This document shows, in pieces, positions 1-8,781 of a DNA stretch of 64,000 nt. The notes beneath the pieces are model-generated. The model had not been told where the DNA came from. It worked only from the letters and a program-made list of their open reading frames with translations, and ran no database searches. The translations under genes were made by a program, and so were the position numbers. The stretch is from Vibrio splendidus (GTDB taxonomy: Bacteria; Pseudomonadota; Gammaproteobacteria; Enterobacterales; Vibrionaceae). Every line of letters begins with the position of its first letter. Position 1 is the first letter of the stretch. The stretch is from the NCBI RefSeq assembly GCF_024347615.1, contig NZ_AP025508.1, forward strand, positions 1,488,001 through 1,552,000. The letters are read 5' to 3'.

Positions 1-686
1 TCATCGAGCAAAGATAACGAGTAAATCAGACGGATTTGTTGTCGCCATAACTGAAATGACGTGTTGAACTCTTTTGAGAATAAGCGCGACAAGGTTCGCT
101 CCGATGCGCCGACTTTCTCTCCCCATTCCTTCAACGAAAAGTTCAACGTTGGTGCTTCTGTCAGCGCTTCAAAGATAAGCTTCAAACGTCGGTCTTCGGG
201 TAGCAACAATTGATAGGTCTGAACGTTGTCTTTCATGATCTGATCGTGCAATACCGAGAGCAATCGCGATACCTCTTCATCACTCACTAATCCTTCGCAC
301 TGTCTGCGAATTTCCTGCAATAACTCATTCAAAAACGGCGTCAGGGTAATGGTTCGCACATGAGGCTCATACTTAATACCAAAGGCTGGATTAAGGTAAA
401 TACCGACAAACGTCGTATGGCTCAATGCGATAGATTCATGTTGAACCCCTGCAGGCACAAACAAAGCAGAAGTATGGGGCACAAGATGCTGGTAGTGCTC
501 GGTTTTCGTTTGCAATAGGCCTTTGAGTGGGAAGATCACTTGATGCCACGTATGTTGGTGCATTGTATCGACGTAGCCCTTGGGCATATCGATGGTCTTC
601 ACTAACGCTGGTGAATTAGGATTAGCTACCATCATCTCATTTGAGGTGATGATTCCGGAGTGAGAATCTATTTGGCGGGTTGGCAT
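1..686 (-). CDS. AraC-family transcriptional regulator, C-terminus cut by window edge
   Basis: The minus-strand frame is open from an ATG at 686 to the window edge (228 codons). The N-terminal part reads like the AraC-type cupin sensor domain (HQHTWHQVIFPLKG, then LFVPAGVQHES), and the last ~60 visible residues carry the first helix-turn-helix of an AraC/XylS DNA-binding domain (WGEKVGASERTLSRLFSKE, then FQLWRQQIRL). The second HTH lies outside the window. This architecture is usual for small cytoplasmic activators that bind a metabolite in the cupin. It is divergent from the small gene at 776, so the 687-775 gap may hold its operator. The ligand cannot be told. Confidence 0.85.
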   Translation of the reverse strand, partial: MPTRQIDSHSGIITSNEMMVANPNSPALVKTIDMPKGYVDTMHQHTWHQVIFPLKGLLQTKTEHYQHLVPHTSALFVPAGVQHESIALSHTTFVGIYLNPAFGIKYEPHVRTITLTPFLNELLQEIRRQCEGLVSDEEVSRLLSVLHDQIMKDNVQTYQLLLPEDRRLKLIFEALTEAPTLNFSLKEWGEKVGASERTLSRLFSKEFNTSFQLWRQQIRLIYSLSLLD

Positions 687-775
687 GGTTAAGTGTCTTT
701 ATATCCCTATTCTGACGTTGCGGGACTAGGCTATCATGCCCAGCAGAGCTAATGAAGTAATTAGGGGGCACGCGT

Positions 776-1018
776 ATGCGATATCAAGTTGAAATATCGA
801 AAGAAAACCAACTACTATTCAAAGTCGATATTGAAGGTATTAACCAAAATAAGTGTGAAACATCGCTCGAAACGGTCTTGGCTAAGTTTCCGAAAACAGA
901 AGGTTATCAGCGCCATCTATTGCTTTCGAACAGCGAAACGCGTTACCTAAAGAGCACAGAAAACCACATTGAAGTATTAGCAGCGGTTCCGGTATTTAAA
1001 TCACTGGGCGAGCAATAA
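776..1018 (+). CDS. hypothetical protein, 80 aa
   Basis: Small soluble protein with no signal peptide or membrane segment and no domain that I recognise. The ATG is preceded by AGGGGGC at a usable distance, which supports translation. It is mixed charged/hydrophobic and contains a possible short beta-strand start (YQVEISKENQLLFKVDIEG). It lies 55 bp upstream of the MOSC-domain gene on the same strand with no terminator between them, so the two are probably co-transcribed. It is likely a Vibrio-conserved hypothetical; function unknown. Confidence 0.65.
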   Translation: MRYQVEISKENQLLFKVDIEGINQNKCETSLETVLAKFPKTEGYQRHLLLSNSETRYLKSTENHIEVLAAVPVFKSLGEQ

Positions 1019-1073
1019 GTTGGCTTTAGCTCGTATAAAACAGCAAATAAGTTTCAGGTAAGAAGGAAGAGAT

Positions 1074-1766
1074 ATGAAGAAGTTAGGCGTAGTAAATAGC
1101 GTATTGGTAGGCAAAACTGTTGCCTTTGCACACGGTGCAAACAGTGCCATCAACAAGCAGGTTTTACCTGAGCGTCAGCATGCCACAGAACTTGGTTTTA
1201 CCAATGACGAACAAGGCGACCCTCGCTTTCACGGTGGTATTCAAAAAGCCCTTCATATCTACCCAAGCGAGCACTACCCAGTTTGGCAGGAAGAGTTAGG
1301 TGACAAAATCATCTTTCAATCTGCAGGCGCATTTGGCGAGAACCTAAGCTCAAGCGGCATCACGGAACACTCCATTTGCTTGAAAGATAAGATTCGTATT
1401 GGTTCAACATTGTTGGAAGTCTCGCAAGGGCGTATGCCGTGCTGGAAGCTGAACGTGAGATTCGATCAAAATGATATGGCAAGAAGGCTGCAAGATACGC
1501 TAAGAACTGGCTGGTATTTCCGTGTATTGGAAGAGGGGGTTATCGGTGCTGGAGATGAGATCATTTTATGTGAAAGACCTTATCCAGAATGGCCGTTAAC
1601 TCGCATCATGGGGGCGGTGTTCACAGGTTGTTTGGATAAACAAGAGCTCAAAGAATTGGCGGAGCTACCTTTAGTCGAATCTTGGGGAGCACTTATAGAG
1701 CGTCGCCTTGAAACTGGCAAAGTCGAAGATTGGGAAATGCGATTAGTTGGTCCGACAGCGGAGTAA
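1074..1766 (+). CDS. yiiM: MOSC-domain protein, YiiM type
   Basis: The MOSC domain fills about residues 25-165 and a YiiM-type C-terminal helical segment follows (about 170-225). The single conserved MOSC cysteine is visible as C123 in GRMPCWKLN, and the DPRFHGG stretch near residue 50 is typical. YiiM proteins are molybdenum-cofactor-binding reductases that detoxify N-hydroxylated bases such as 6-N-hydroxylaminopurine; that role is known for the family and inferred here. Length (230 aa) is normal. GGAAGAG lies just before the ATG. Co-oriented with the small gene upstream. Confidence 0.85.
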   Translation: MKKLGVVNSVLVGKTVAFAHGANSAINKQVLPERQHATELGFTNDEQGDPRFHGGIQKALHIYPSEHYPVWQEELGDKIIFQSAGAFGENLSSSGITEHSICLKDKIRIGSTLLEVSQGRMPCWKLNVRFDQNDMARRLQDTLRTGWYFRVLEEGVIGAGDEIILCERPYPEWPLTRIMGAVFTGCLDKQELKELAELPLVESWGALIERRLETGKVEDWEMRLVGPTAE

Positions 1767-1782
1767 GCTTTTCCTAATACGC

Positions 1783-1817
1783 AAAAAAACGCTCACTATT
1801 TCGATAATGTGAGCGTT
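1783..1817 (-). terminator. rho-independent terminator for the exonuclease/DUF294 unit
   Basis: Stem AACGCTCAC (1788-1796) pairs with GTGAGCGTT (1809-1817) around a 12-nt loop. The A-tract at 1783-1789 becomes a T-run after the stem on the minus strand, so it is oriented for the genes transcribed leftward from 4564. On the plus strand no T-run follows, so yiiM may lack its own intrinsic terminator. Confidence 0.75.
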
Positions 1818-1838
1818 ATGAGTATTAAGGTGTAAAAC

Positions 1839-1900
1839 GGCTAATGGCTAATGGCTAATGGCTAATGGCTAACGGTTAATGCCTAACGGTTAATGTTAAT
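1839..1900. repeat. heptamer tandem repeat (GGCTAAT family)
   Basis: Four exact GGCTAAT units (1839-1866) run into degenerate versions (GGCTAAC, GGTTAAT, GCCTAAC, GGTTAAT) up to about 1900. It is non-coding, between the convergent yiiM and exonuclease genes, and just beyond the terminator. Likely grows or shrinks by replication slippage. Confidence 0.9.
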
Positions 1901-1943
1901 GCCTAGTCGCTTCACGTACGATTTAAACAGTATTTAAATCTAG

Positions 1944-2660
1944 CTATAACCAGAAATCTTTAACCGGCATGTCAGGGCTAAAATGATGTGCAATCTGCGC
2001 TTGTAGTAACTCTGCGGTCGCAATTGCATCCGTTAATGCATGATGCGGCGTGTAGTCCGGCAAATGGTATCGACGGCGACTTTGACCAAGCCTTACTGAT
2101 GCTGGCTTCTTGCCTTTGAGCTTATTCCATAAGCCGCCAGCCAGTTTATTCTGGATTTGAGATTCAATGTCGAGCGTGTCGAGGACCGGAAACTCAATCC
2201 CTTCACCTAGTCTGACTTTCAGTGCGTTATCCAAGAAATCACGCTCTATACGACGGTAATGAACCACTGGGATGTGACCCGCCAGTGATTCTAATATCTC
2301 ATCTAACACCTCGCTAAGGTCTGGCGCGTCAATGATGTCGTTATGAGTGATGCCATGAATAACCACAGAGTCCTCTTCTAATTTCTGCTTTGGCCTCAGT
2401 GTCCAGTGTTTGGCTTGTCGTAAGTAAATACGATTTAGCGTAAACGGGACAAGGCCAATGGTAATGATGCCATCTTTGTTTGGGTTTAAACCCGTAGTCT
2501 CAAAGTCGACAGCTAAGAAGGTCACTTCTGATAATGGCGTATCAGGCGCAGGAAGAGGCTGGCTATAAAATCGCTTTAAGCGCTCGTCTCTCGCTCGTTC
2601 CAGCTTTTGAGCAAACTTAAATGGCCAATCGACCGCAGGTGATTTGAATAGTTTGTTCAT
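1944..2660 (-). CDS. DnaQ-like 3'-5' exonuclease
   Basis: DEDDh exonuclease fold of the DNA polymerase III epsilon superfamily. ExoI is visible as AVDFETTGL (D and E ligands), ExoII as VVHYRRIERDFLD, and ExoIII as HHALTDAIATAEL with the catalytic HxxxxD. The 238 aa include a ~45-residue basic/aromatic N-terminal extension before ExoI. It is not the replicative DnaQ subunit, having no polymerase-binding tail that I can see. It starts 5 bp after the DUF294 gene, a pairing repeatedly found in gammaproteobacteria. Substrate unknown. Confidence 0.85.
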   Translation of the reverse strand: MNKLFKSPAVDWPFKFAQKLERARDERLKRFYSQPLPAPDTPLSEVTFLAVDFETTGLNPNKDGIITIGLVPFTLNRIYLRQAKHWTLRPKQKLEEDSVVIHGITHNDIIDAPDLSEVLDEILESLAGHIPVVHYRRIERDFLDNALKVRLGEGIEFPVLDTLDIESQIQNKLAGGLWNKLKGKKPASVRLGQSRRRYHLPDYTPHHALTDAIATAELLQAQIAHHFSPDMPVKDFWL

Positions 2661-2665
2661 AGGCC

Positions 2666-4564
2666 CTACTTAAACTTATTGCTGGCTTGATAACGGAACT
2701 TAAGGAAGTTCTGCGCATTACTTAATATTTGGAATGCGTCCTTTAGGTTACGTCGCTCGAAGTCAGATAGGTTCTCTGGCTCAATGTTGTTATCCGGTTC
2801 TATGTTGTTGTCGACATCGTGTGCTTGGTGGCGAATACGAACTAAGGAGATAAACTCCATCGCATCTTTCAAGTCTTGAGCTCGGCCTTTTGGCAGAATA
2901 CCTGCGTCGATAATGTCATCTAAACGTTCGAATGAGTTCTTAGAACGAGAGGCTACCGCCAACGAGTGAACACGAATTAGATCGGCCAGTGGCGCAGTAC
3001 CACGACGTTTAAGGTTGATTGAGTTGTTGTGACGGCCATCTTTCTCCATCACGAAATCTTTGAAGAATCCGAGTGGCGGTGTGCGGTTAAGCGCATTACG
3101 AGCAAGACATGCTAAGAAACGGTTGTTCTTACGTGCACGGCGAACAATAAAGCTGTTCAGTTGTTCCGCCCATTTCAAGCGGCCGTAGACGCCGTCTAAA
3201 TCAAAGAAGATAGAAGCGTTCAACAGCGCTTTCGGGTTTGGATCATCAATCCAATCGGCAAAGCACTCTTCCCATTGGCGACGAGTCATACGCCACGTTG
3301 GGTTGGTGGCCATGATGTCACCGGTACAGTACACATAGCCACACTGATCTAAGCCATCACAAATGAAGGTCGATAGCTCTTCAAAGTATTTACCGTGTTT
3401 TTTCTCGTCGTAGGTGTCATCAAGAATAATGGCGTTATCTTGGTCAGTGACGAGCAATTGCTCATCACGACCCATCGAGCCGAGTGCAAGGAAACAATAA
3501 GGAATGGGCGCTTTACCTAATTTCTCTTCGCCTAGCTCGATAATACGTTGCTTAAAGCTACGGCCGATTACCGACATTGCGGTACCCACCATGTGTGCGT
3601 TGGCATCTTCGTTAACCAAGCGCACAAAGCTGTCTTTTACTTGTTCAGAAAGTACTTTGAGATCTTCAATGCTTTGTTGTTGGAAGATGCTGCTTACCAA
3701 TAACAGCGAGTTTTGAGACTCGTAGCGAACAATATCGGTCGCTTCGATAATACCGATAGGTTTCTTATCTTTAAGCACTGGCAAGTGGTGTACGTTGTAG
3801 CGAAGCATGGTCATCATTGCTTCATATACATAGGCATTGTGGTCGAGTGAGATAACCTCTGGTGTCATCACACTGGATACTTCATCCGACGGGTCAAGGC
3901 CTTCGGCTAGAACGCGAGTACATAAGTCTCGGTCGGTAATGATGCCGATAACAGGTGTTGAATCGTCTTCATCATCTTCAACAATATCAGGGTCGATGAT
4001 CAGTAGAGAAGAGACATTGTCTTCTGCCATCATGGTTGCTGCTTGTTGGATGGTGCGCGTTTTCTCGATCATCGGCGCTTCGCTGGTCAATAGCGTTTTG
4101 ACCTTAGATGTCGACAAATCGTTGGCGTCGTTGCTGTCTGAGTTTGCTTGGCGAAGTCGCGCGTTATCTTCCACCTCGACAAAGTCGGCGAATGAATCAT
4201 AGTTGTCGTAGAGCTCTTGGAAAATCGGCTCAGGGATGCAGTAGAGAAGGGTATCTTCGGTCGCTTTAACTGGGAAGCGAACTTTGTTGTTGGTCAGCAA
4301 CCCCATTTGTCCAAACACATGCCCTTCATCAAGGCGATTATAGAGTTCGCCCTTACGACGATAGACTTCAACTTCGCCACTTCGAACGATGTAGAGATCA
4401 TGAATTTGATCACCAAAGTGAATGATAGGGGTATCTTGGCGGTAATAAGAAATTTCTACACTACTGGTCACTTTCACCAATATCTCTTCAGGAAGTTCAG
4501 AGAAAGGGGGGTATTGTGCCAGAAAGTTTTGAATCTCTAATAACTCAGCATCCATAATGATCAT
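2666..4564 (-). CDS. cNMP-binding/CBS/DUF294 nucleotidyltransferase-like protein
   Basis: Order of domains: cyclic-nucleotide-binding fold (about 15-130, with HFGDQIHDLYIVRSGEVEVY), paired CBS domains (about 160-285, LLIIDPD then GIITDRDLCTRV and PIGIIEATDIVRY), then the DUF294 nucleotidyltransferase-like domain (GSMGRDEQLLVTDQDNAIIL, about 365-385) and the DUF294 C-terminal helical domain. The GSxGRxEQ and TDxDxA motifs match the GlnD-like NTase core, so it may transfer nucleotides to a partner, but no substrate is established. Another ATG lies three codons in (4555); neither start has a strong ribosome site. First gene of a two-gene unit with the exonuclease. Confidence 0.88.
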   Translation of the reverse strand: MIIMDAELLEIQNFLAQYPPFSELPEEILVKVTSSVEISYYRQDTPIIHFGDQIHDLYIVRSGEVEVYRRKGELYNRLDEGHVFGQMGLLTNNKVRFPVKATEDTLLYCIPEPIFQELYDNYDSFADFVEVEDNARLRQANSDSNDANDLSTSKVKTLLTSEAPMIEKTRTIQQAATMMAEDNVSSLLIIDPDIVEDDEDDSTPVIGIITDRDLCTRVLAEGLDPSDEVSSVMTPEVISLDHNAYVYEAMMTMLRYNVHHLPVLKDKKPIGIIEATDIVRYESQNSLLLVSSIFQQQSIEDLKVLSEQVKDSFVRLVNEDANAHMVGTAMSVIGRSFKQRIIELGEEKLGKAPIPYCFLALGSMGRDEQLLVTDQDNAIILDDTYDEKKHGKYFEELSTFICDGLDQCGYVYCTGDIMATNPTWRMTRRQWEECFADWIDDPNPKALLNASIFFDLDGVYGRLKWAEQLNSFIVRRARKNNRFLACLARNALNRTPPLGFFKDFVMEKDGRHNNSINLKRRGTAPLADLIRVHSLAVASRSKNSFERLDDIIDAGILPKGRAQDLKDAMEFISLVRIRHQAHDVDNNIEPDNNIEPENLSDFERRNLKDAFQILSNAQNFLKFRYQASNKFK

Positions 4565-4705
4565 CCATTGGTTTGTATGATTTCATGGTACAACATTTGA
4601 TAATAATTTTCCGGCACAAATCAATCTGTGAGCTAAAACCTTTTTAAAGTCTTATGGATAGACTAATCTTTCAGTTAATGGAGTGACAGTTGAAGGATGA
4701 TAGGA

Positions 4706-5350
4706 ATGTCGAAGTGGAAGCTTAGTTTGGTACCTGCGGTTTTTATGTTTTCTCCAAGTTTGTGGGCGGACACTAACGCGGTGGATATTCTTGATTATGA
4801 CCATGTTTATGCCACCGCGCATTCGGGCAGTTTAAATGAAGATGCAGGCAGTAATAACAATGCCTCGTCGTATGGATTAGGCGTCAGTTACGCGATGACG
4901 GATGATTGGTTGTTGTTGGGCGACTACAGTGCACGCTTCATTCATCCAGATGAAAGTACCACTCGAATTGATACCTTAATGGCAGGGGCTGGGTATCGTT
5001 ACAGCATCAAGAAAGATTTGGATATTGTCGCTTCTTACTTGCTGGGTATTACTAAAGGTGAGGTAGAGCTTAATGGCAGCAACAAAACCATCGAATCGGA
5101 TACTGAATTTGTCCAAGGTGTAAAAGCCGAACTCAACTATGGTTTTGCAAAACGTTGGATTGCTAACGGCAGTGTGCAAGTGAACCGAAGTGACCTGTTT
5201 GATGAAGAAATTTACCACGTGGGTTTGCGCTATCTCGTGACCAATAAGTTTGCGATTGGTGGCTCTTATCAACACAGAGATGGTGAGGGTAGTAAAGGTG
5301 GAAGCGAGAGGACGAACGAGCTAGGTGTAGAGTTCTTCTTAGAGTACTAA
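4706..5350 (+). CDS. outer-membrane beta-barrel protein
   Basis: Starts MSKWKLSLVPAVF with a signal peptide cleaved near LWA-DTN. The mature ~190 aa show alternating amphipathic strands separated by short turns (YGLGVSYAMTDDWLLLGDYSAR; AGAGYRYSIKKDLDIVASY) and end in a C-terminal aromatic residue (EFFLEY), as barrel proteins do for Bam-mediated insertion. I place the start at 4706, not at the in-frame ATG at 4697, because GAAGG (4692-4696) sits 9 nt before 4706 but touches 4697. An 8-stranded OmpA-like or porin-like barrel is likely. Divergent from the DUF294 gene. Function unknown. Confidence 0.75.
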   Translation: MSKWKLSLVPAVFMFSPSLWADTNAVDILDYDHVYATAHSGSLNEDAGSNNNASSYGLGVSYAMTDDWLLLGDYSARFIHPDESTTRIDTLMAGAGYRYSIKKDLDIVASYLLGITKGEVELNGSNKTIESDTEFVQGVKAELNYGFAKRWIANGSVQVNRSDLFDEEIYHVGLRYLVTNKFAIGGSYQHRDGEGSKGGSERTNELGVEFFLEY

Positions 5351-5352
5351 CC

Positions 5353-5417
5353 AGTAACGCAGAGGCTAAGCGTTAGTACGCAGAGACTAAGTGTTAGTAA
5401 CGAAAAGGCTAAGTGCC
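5353..5417. repeat. three imperfect 21-22 bp tandem repeats after the OMP gene
   Basis: Units at 5353-5374, 5375-5395 and 5396-5417 share AGTAACGCAGAGGCTAAG with a few changes. They begin two bases after the OMP stop codon and lie before the terminator, so they would be in the 3' untranslated RNA. Confidence 0.85.
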
Positions 5418-5466
5418 TTAATAGCTATTATATACATAGCTCTTATATACAAAGAGACAGACACAA

Positions 5467-5492
5467 AAAAGCCAGCTTAATCGCTGGCTTTT
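5467..5492. terminator. bidirectional terminator between OMP gene and aspC
   Basis: AAAAGCCAGC (5467-5476), loop TTAATC, GCTGGCTTTT (5483-5492). A- and T-runs on both sides let it work for the rightward OMP gene and leftward aspC. Confidence 0.85.
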
Positions 5493-5546
5493 GCATATCT
5501 ATAGGCTATGGGCTATAGGTCGACAGATACAGGTTTCGCTTTTCGA

Positions 5547-6737
5547 TTAAAGAACCGCAGCAAGACCTTTACATAGAGGACCCATGTTTGACTTAGTCAT
5601 GCCTGCAACACTGATACGGCCAGAACCAACAATGTAGATAGCGAATTCGTCTTTCAGGCGAGTTACTTGCTCTTTGCTTAGGCCAGAGAAAGAGAACATG
5701 CCGTTTTGGCGCTCGATGAATGTGAAGTCTGCATCAACACCTTCAGATTTCAGTGTTGTTACGAATAGCTCACGCATCTCTTGGATACGGTCACGCATTT
5801 CTGCCACTTCCGCTTCCCATTCAGCACGTAGATCAGCATCACCAAGGATGTGAGTTACTACAGCACTACCGTGCGCTGGTGGGTTAGAGTAGATAGAGCG
5901 GATGATGCTCTTAACTTGAGAGAACGCTGTCGTTGCTACGTCTGCAGATTCTGCAACTAGAGTGAATGCACCTACACGCTCGTTGTACAAGCCGAAGTTC
6001 TTAGAGAATGAGCTAGCAACAAGGATCTCTTTGTTGTATTGAGCAAAAATACGTAGACCAGCTGCATCTTCTTCAACGCCTTTTGCAAAACCTTGGTAAG
6101 CAAAATCGAATAAAGGAAGCAGTTTCTTCTCAGCAACCAGTTTAGCCAGCACTTCCCACTCGTCAGTTGTTGGGTCGATACCTGTTGGGTTGTGACAGCA
6201 GCCGTGAAGAAGAACGATATCGCCTTCAGAAGCTTTCTCTAGGTCAGCAACCATGCCTGCGAAGTCTTTGTCTTTTGTTTCAGCGTTGTAGTAGCTGTAT
6301 TGAGCTGTCTCGATACCCGCAGCAGCGAAAACGCCGTTGTGGTTTGCCCAAGTTGGGTTACTGATCCAGATTTTAGCATCGCCTAGTTGGCGTTTGATGA
6401 ATTCGCCAGCAACGCGAAGTGCACCAGTACCACCAGGAGCTTGTGCAGTTTTCGCGCGTTGAGACGTTACGATCTCTGCGTCTGAACCGAAAAGAAGCTT
6501 CTGAACCGCTAGGCCGTACTCAGCTGTACCTTCAATTGTCAGGTAAGATTTGGTTTTTTCGCTTTCAAGAAGTGCAGCTTCTGCTTTCTTTACTGTTTTA
6601 AGTACAGGCGTTTGGCCAGCTTCATTTTTGTAGATGCCAACACCAAGGTTGATTTTCTCTGCACGAGAGTCTTTTTTAAACTCTTCAGTAAGGCCGAGGA
6701 TAGGATCGGCGGGAGCAGCTAACACTTTTTCAAACAT
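5547..6737 (-). CDS. aspC: aspartate/aromatic aminotransferase
   Basis: PLP fold-type I class Ia aminotransferase making aspartate from oxaloacetate and glutamate, and able to act on aromatic keto acids. 396 aa, the family length. PLP lysine is K246 in SSFSKNFGLYNERVG; N183 lies in CHNPTGIDPT; the substrate-arginine region SGRISVAGM is near the C-terminus. I use the ATG at 6737 (MFEKVLAAP) because GAAG precedes it and all homologues begin there; an upstream in-frame extension to 6755 is less likely. AspC and TyrB are hard to tell apart by eye; the synteny favours aspC. Confidence 0.93.
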   Translation of the reverse strand: MFEKVLAAPADPILGLTEEFKKDSRAEKINLGVGIYKNEAGQTPVLKTVKKAEAALLESEKTKSYLTIEGTAEYGLAVQKLLFGSDAEIVTSQRAKTAQAPGGTGALRVAGEFIKRQLGDAKIWISNPTWANHNGVFAAAGIETAQYSYYNAETKDKDFAGMVADLEKASEGDIVLLHGCCHNPTGIDPTTDEWEVLAKLVAEKKLLPLFDFAYQGFAKGVEEDAAGLRIFAQYNKEILVASSFSKNFGLYNERVGAFTLVAESADVATTAFSQVKSIIRSIYSNPPAHGSAVVTHILGDADLRAEWEAEVAEMRDRIQEMRELFVTTLKSEGVDADFTFIERQNGMFSFSGLSKEQVTRLKDEFAIYIVGSGRISVAGMTKSNMGPLCKGLAAVL

Positions 6738-6880
6738 AATCTTCATCCATGTCAATTGAGAGGGGATAGTATCTATGGGTAGTTATACCTGTATGGAATT
6801 TTTAAGACAATACGAAGTGAACAGAAAGGCCAAAAAAAATCCATTTCAATCAGATTTATTGACTAAAGAGGGTATTTGAT

Positions 6881-6913
6881 AACAAAACACCCTACGGATT
6901 AACCTATAGGGTG
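6881..6913 (-). terminator. terminator of the HD-GYP gene
   Basis: CACCCTA (6888-6894) and TAGGGTG (6907-6913) pair across a 12-nt loop; on the minus strand TTTTGTT follows. It lies just past the stop at 6940. Confidence 0.7.
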
Positions 6914-6939
6914 CAAGAAGTTAGTGGTTTTTATATAGA

Positions 6940-8442
6940 TTAGGCTGGTTGAGCAATAAAGCTTTCACGCTCGAGTTCACTTGGTACATTTTTGCCATCT
7001 TTGTAGGTCGCGGCAATCGAAACAAACTCTTGTTCGACAGCCAGAAAAGCTTGGACAACTTGCGGATCAAAATGCGTCCCATTGCCCTCCAAGATAATCT
7101 GTTTAGCTTGTTCATGAGTAAAGGCTGGCTTGTAGACTCGTTTTGATATTAACGCGTCATAAACATCGGCTAATGCCATCAAGCGACCGGATAATGGAAT
7201 GTCCTCACCAGACAGCTGATTTGGATAACCACTGCCGTTCCATTTTTCGTGGTGGGTCAGAGAAATCTCTTTCGCGACTCTCAGGAAAGAGCTGCTTCCT
7301 AACTGCTTTTCTGCAATAGATAACGCTTCAGCACCAATTGCGGGGTGACCTTTCATTATCTCAAACTCTTCGTCAGTTAATTTGCCCGGCTTTAATAACA
7401 CGTTATCAGGCACACCCACTTTGCCTACATCATGAAGTGGGGCAGATTTGTAAAGCAGCTCTATGTAGTTTGGTGTTAACAAGTTTGCGTGGATTTCCGA
7501 CTTACTGAGCTCTTGTGCGAGTACCTTTACGTATTCTTGGGTTCTCAGAATGTGAGCACCGGTTTCATTGTCTCGAGATTCTGCCAACGCAGACAAGCTT
7601 ACAATCGCAACGTCACGGGTCGTTTTGACTTCGTTTTGTGCCGTTTCGAGGCTATCAAGCATGGTGTTGGTCATTGATGCCATTGAACCCAGCTCATTGT
7701 AGCCGAAAATAGGTAAGCGAACGCCTTGTTCGCCACTGGTAACCTTTCTCAATGCGTGTTCTTGGCTTAGGAGAATTCGCTTAATCAGCTTGCTCCATAA
7801 AGTCATAATGGTTATCGCGTACCCACCCAGAACTACTGCCAAATAAATGAACTCTTTAATCACGCTGATCTTGCCTGTGCCATCCAGCAAGCGGTCAGGG
7901 TTATGTTCTAGCCAAAAGATGTCTTTGACGGCAATCATTGTCAGCATGGTGGTCAATGTAACCAGAAGTACGACGACTAACCCAATCATCTGTTTGACCA
8001 GAGAGCTTCTTTCACCAATCAATCGGAAATCAAATTGTCCAGACTCTTCCATCTTGTCCATTTGACTAAGCTTGGCATTCAGTTGAAGAATGGTTCCAGT
8101 AAAGAAGCCAAATAGGCTCATGCCAAACAGTACTTTCAAATTACTGTCTATGGTGAATTCATAGCTTAAGTTGTAGTAGAGCGCGAAAGGGACACTTGCA
8201 GCAAAAAATAACAGGGTATCGAGCTGCGCGAATCGACCTTGTTTGACTAAGGTGTGTTGCGCTAATAAGTAACGACGCGCGAGCCATAATAAGACAAACA
8301 CAATACTGACTTGTGTGAAAATCTCTAACGTCGTTAAGCTTTCGAGCATTGGGCACACCCGACTGCCGTAGGTGCCAAACAGCACGCCAGCGATGACATA
8401 TAATTTAGTCGTTAGCGATTGATTGTAATTTGAAGTATCCAT
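6940..8442 (-). CDS. membrane HD-GYP cyclic-di-GMP phosphodiesterase
   Basis: About five to six membrane segments occupy the first ~235 residues, followed by a HAMP-like linker (LRKVTSGEQGVRLPIFGYNELG) and a C-terminal HD-GYP domain. The HD pair is in LHDVGKVGVPD; the HHEKWNGSGYP stretch gives the GYP signature, and ALADVYDALISKR plus HFDP complete the metal site. All residues for hydrolysis of c-di-GMP appear present. I use the ATG at 8442 since AAAGG lies 7 nt before it; the 8466 ATG has no such site. Monocistronic, with its own terminator. Signal sensed by the membrane region is unknown. Confidence 0.88.
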   Translation of the reverse strand: MDTSNYNQSLTTKLYVIAGVLFGTYGSRVCPMLESLTTLEIFTQVSIVFVLLWLARRYLLAQHTLVKQGRFAQLDTLLFFAASVPFALYYNLSYEFTIDSNLKVLFGMSLFGFFTGTILQLNAKLSQMDKMEESGQFDFRLIGERSSLVKQMIGLVVVLLVTLTTMLTMIAVKDIFWLEHNPDRLLDGTGKISVIKEFIYLAVVLGGYAITIMTLWSKLIKRILLSQEHALRKVTSGEQGVRLPIFGYNELGSMASMTNTMLDSLETAQNEVKTTRDVAIVSLSALAESRDNETGAHILRTQEYVKVLAQELSKSEIHANLLTPNYIELLYKSAPLHDVGKVGVPDNVLLKPGKLTDEEFEIMKGHPAIGAEALSIAEKQLGSSSFLRVAKEISLTHHEKWNGSGYPNQLSGEDIPLSGRLMALADVYDALISKRVYKPAFTHEQAKQIILEGNGTHFDPQVVQAFLAVEQEFVSIAATYKDGKNVPSELERESFIAQPA

Positions 8443-8781
8443 CGATAAGCCTTTGTTGATTTTCATCTTAGGGTTTCGTAACTGATCCTAAGTTTACGAA
8501 TACGCGATTTTCACATTGATTTACGATTTTCACATTGATTCACGATATTGGAAATCTGCATGATTAGCATTGCTGTCGTGAATGTGACCGGAAATTCTAT
8601 CGATAGCTTTCGTGGAATGATACAAGAAACTGGTTTGTGTTAGTGATTTGTTAGCTAGGTGGGGGTTATTGCAGCATTACTATGAAGATATTTGAATAGC
8701 CTCGTTGAGATTAGAGGCTATTCAGTCGGTATACTTGAGTGGAATCGCGAGTGATTGAGTTCGCTATCTACTTTAAAACAA
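8443..8781. other. intergenic region with tandem 19-mer and a 10-bp hairpin
   Basis: Two 19-bp units starting CGATTTTCACATTGATT lie at 8505-8523 and 8524-8542, just upstream of the HD-GYP gene, so they may touch its promoter. A perfect 10-bp stem (GAATAGCCTC 8694-8703; GAGGCTATTC 8714-8723) with 10-nt loop lies after the next gene but has no T-run on either side. No ORF of note. Confidence 0.7.

Noticed and set aside
3837..4202. 121-residue ORF antisense to the DUF294 gene
   Set aside because: Shadow of a clear multi-domain protein; Ser-rich composition typical of reverse-frame reading.
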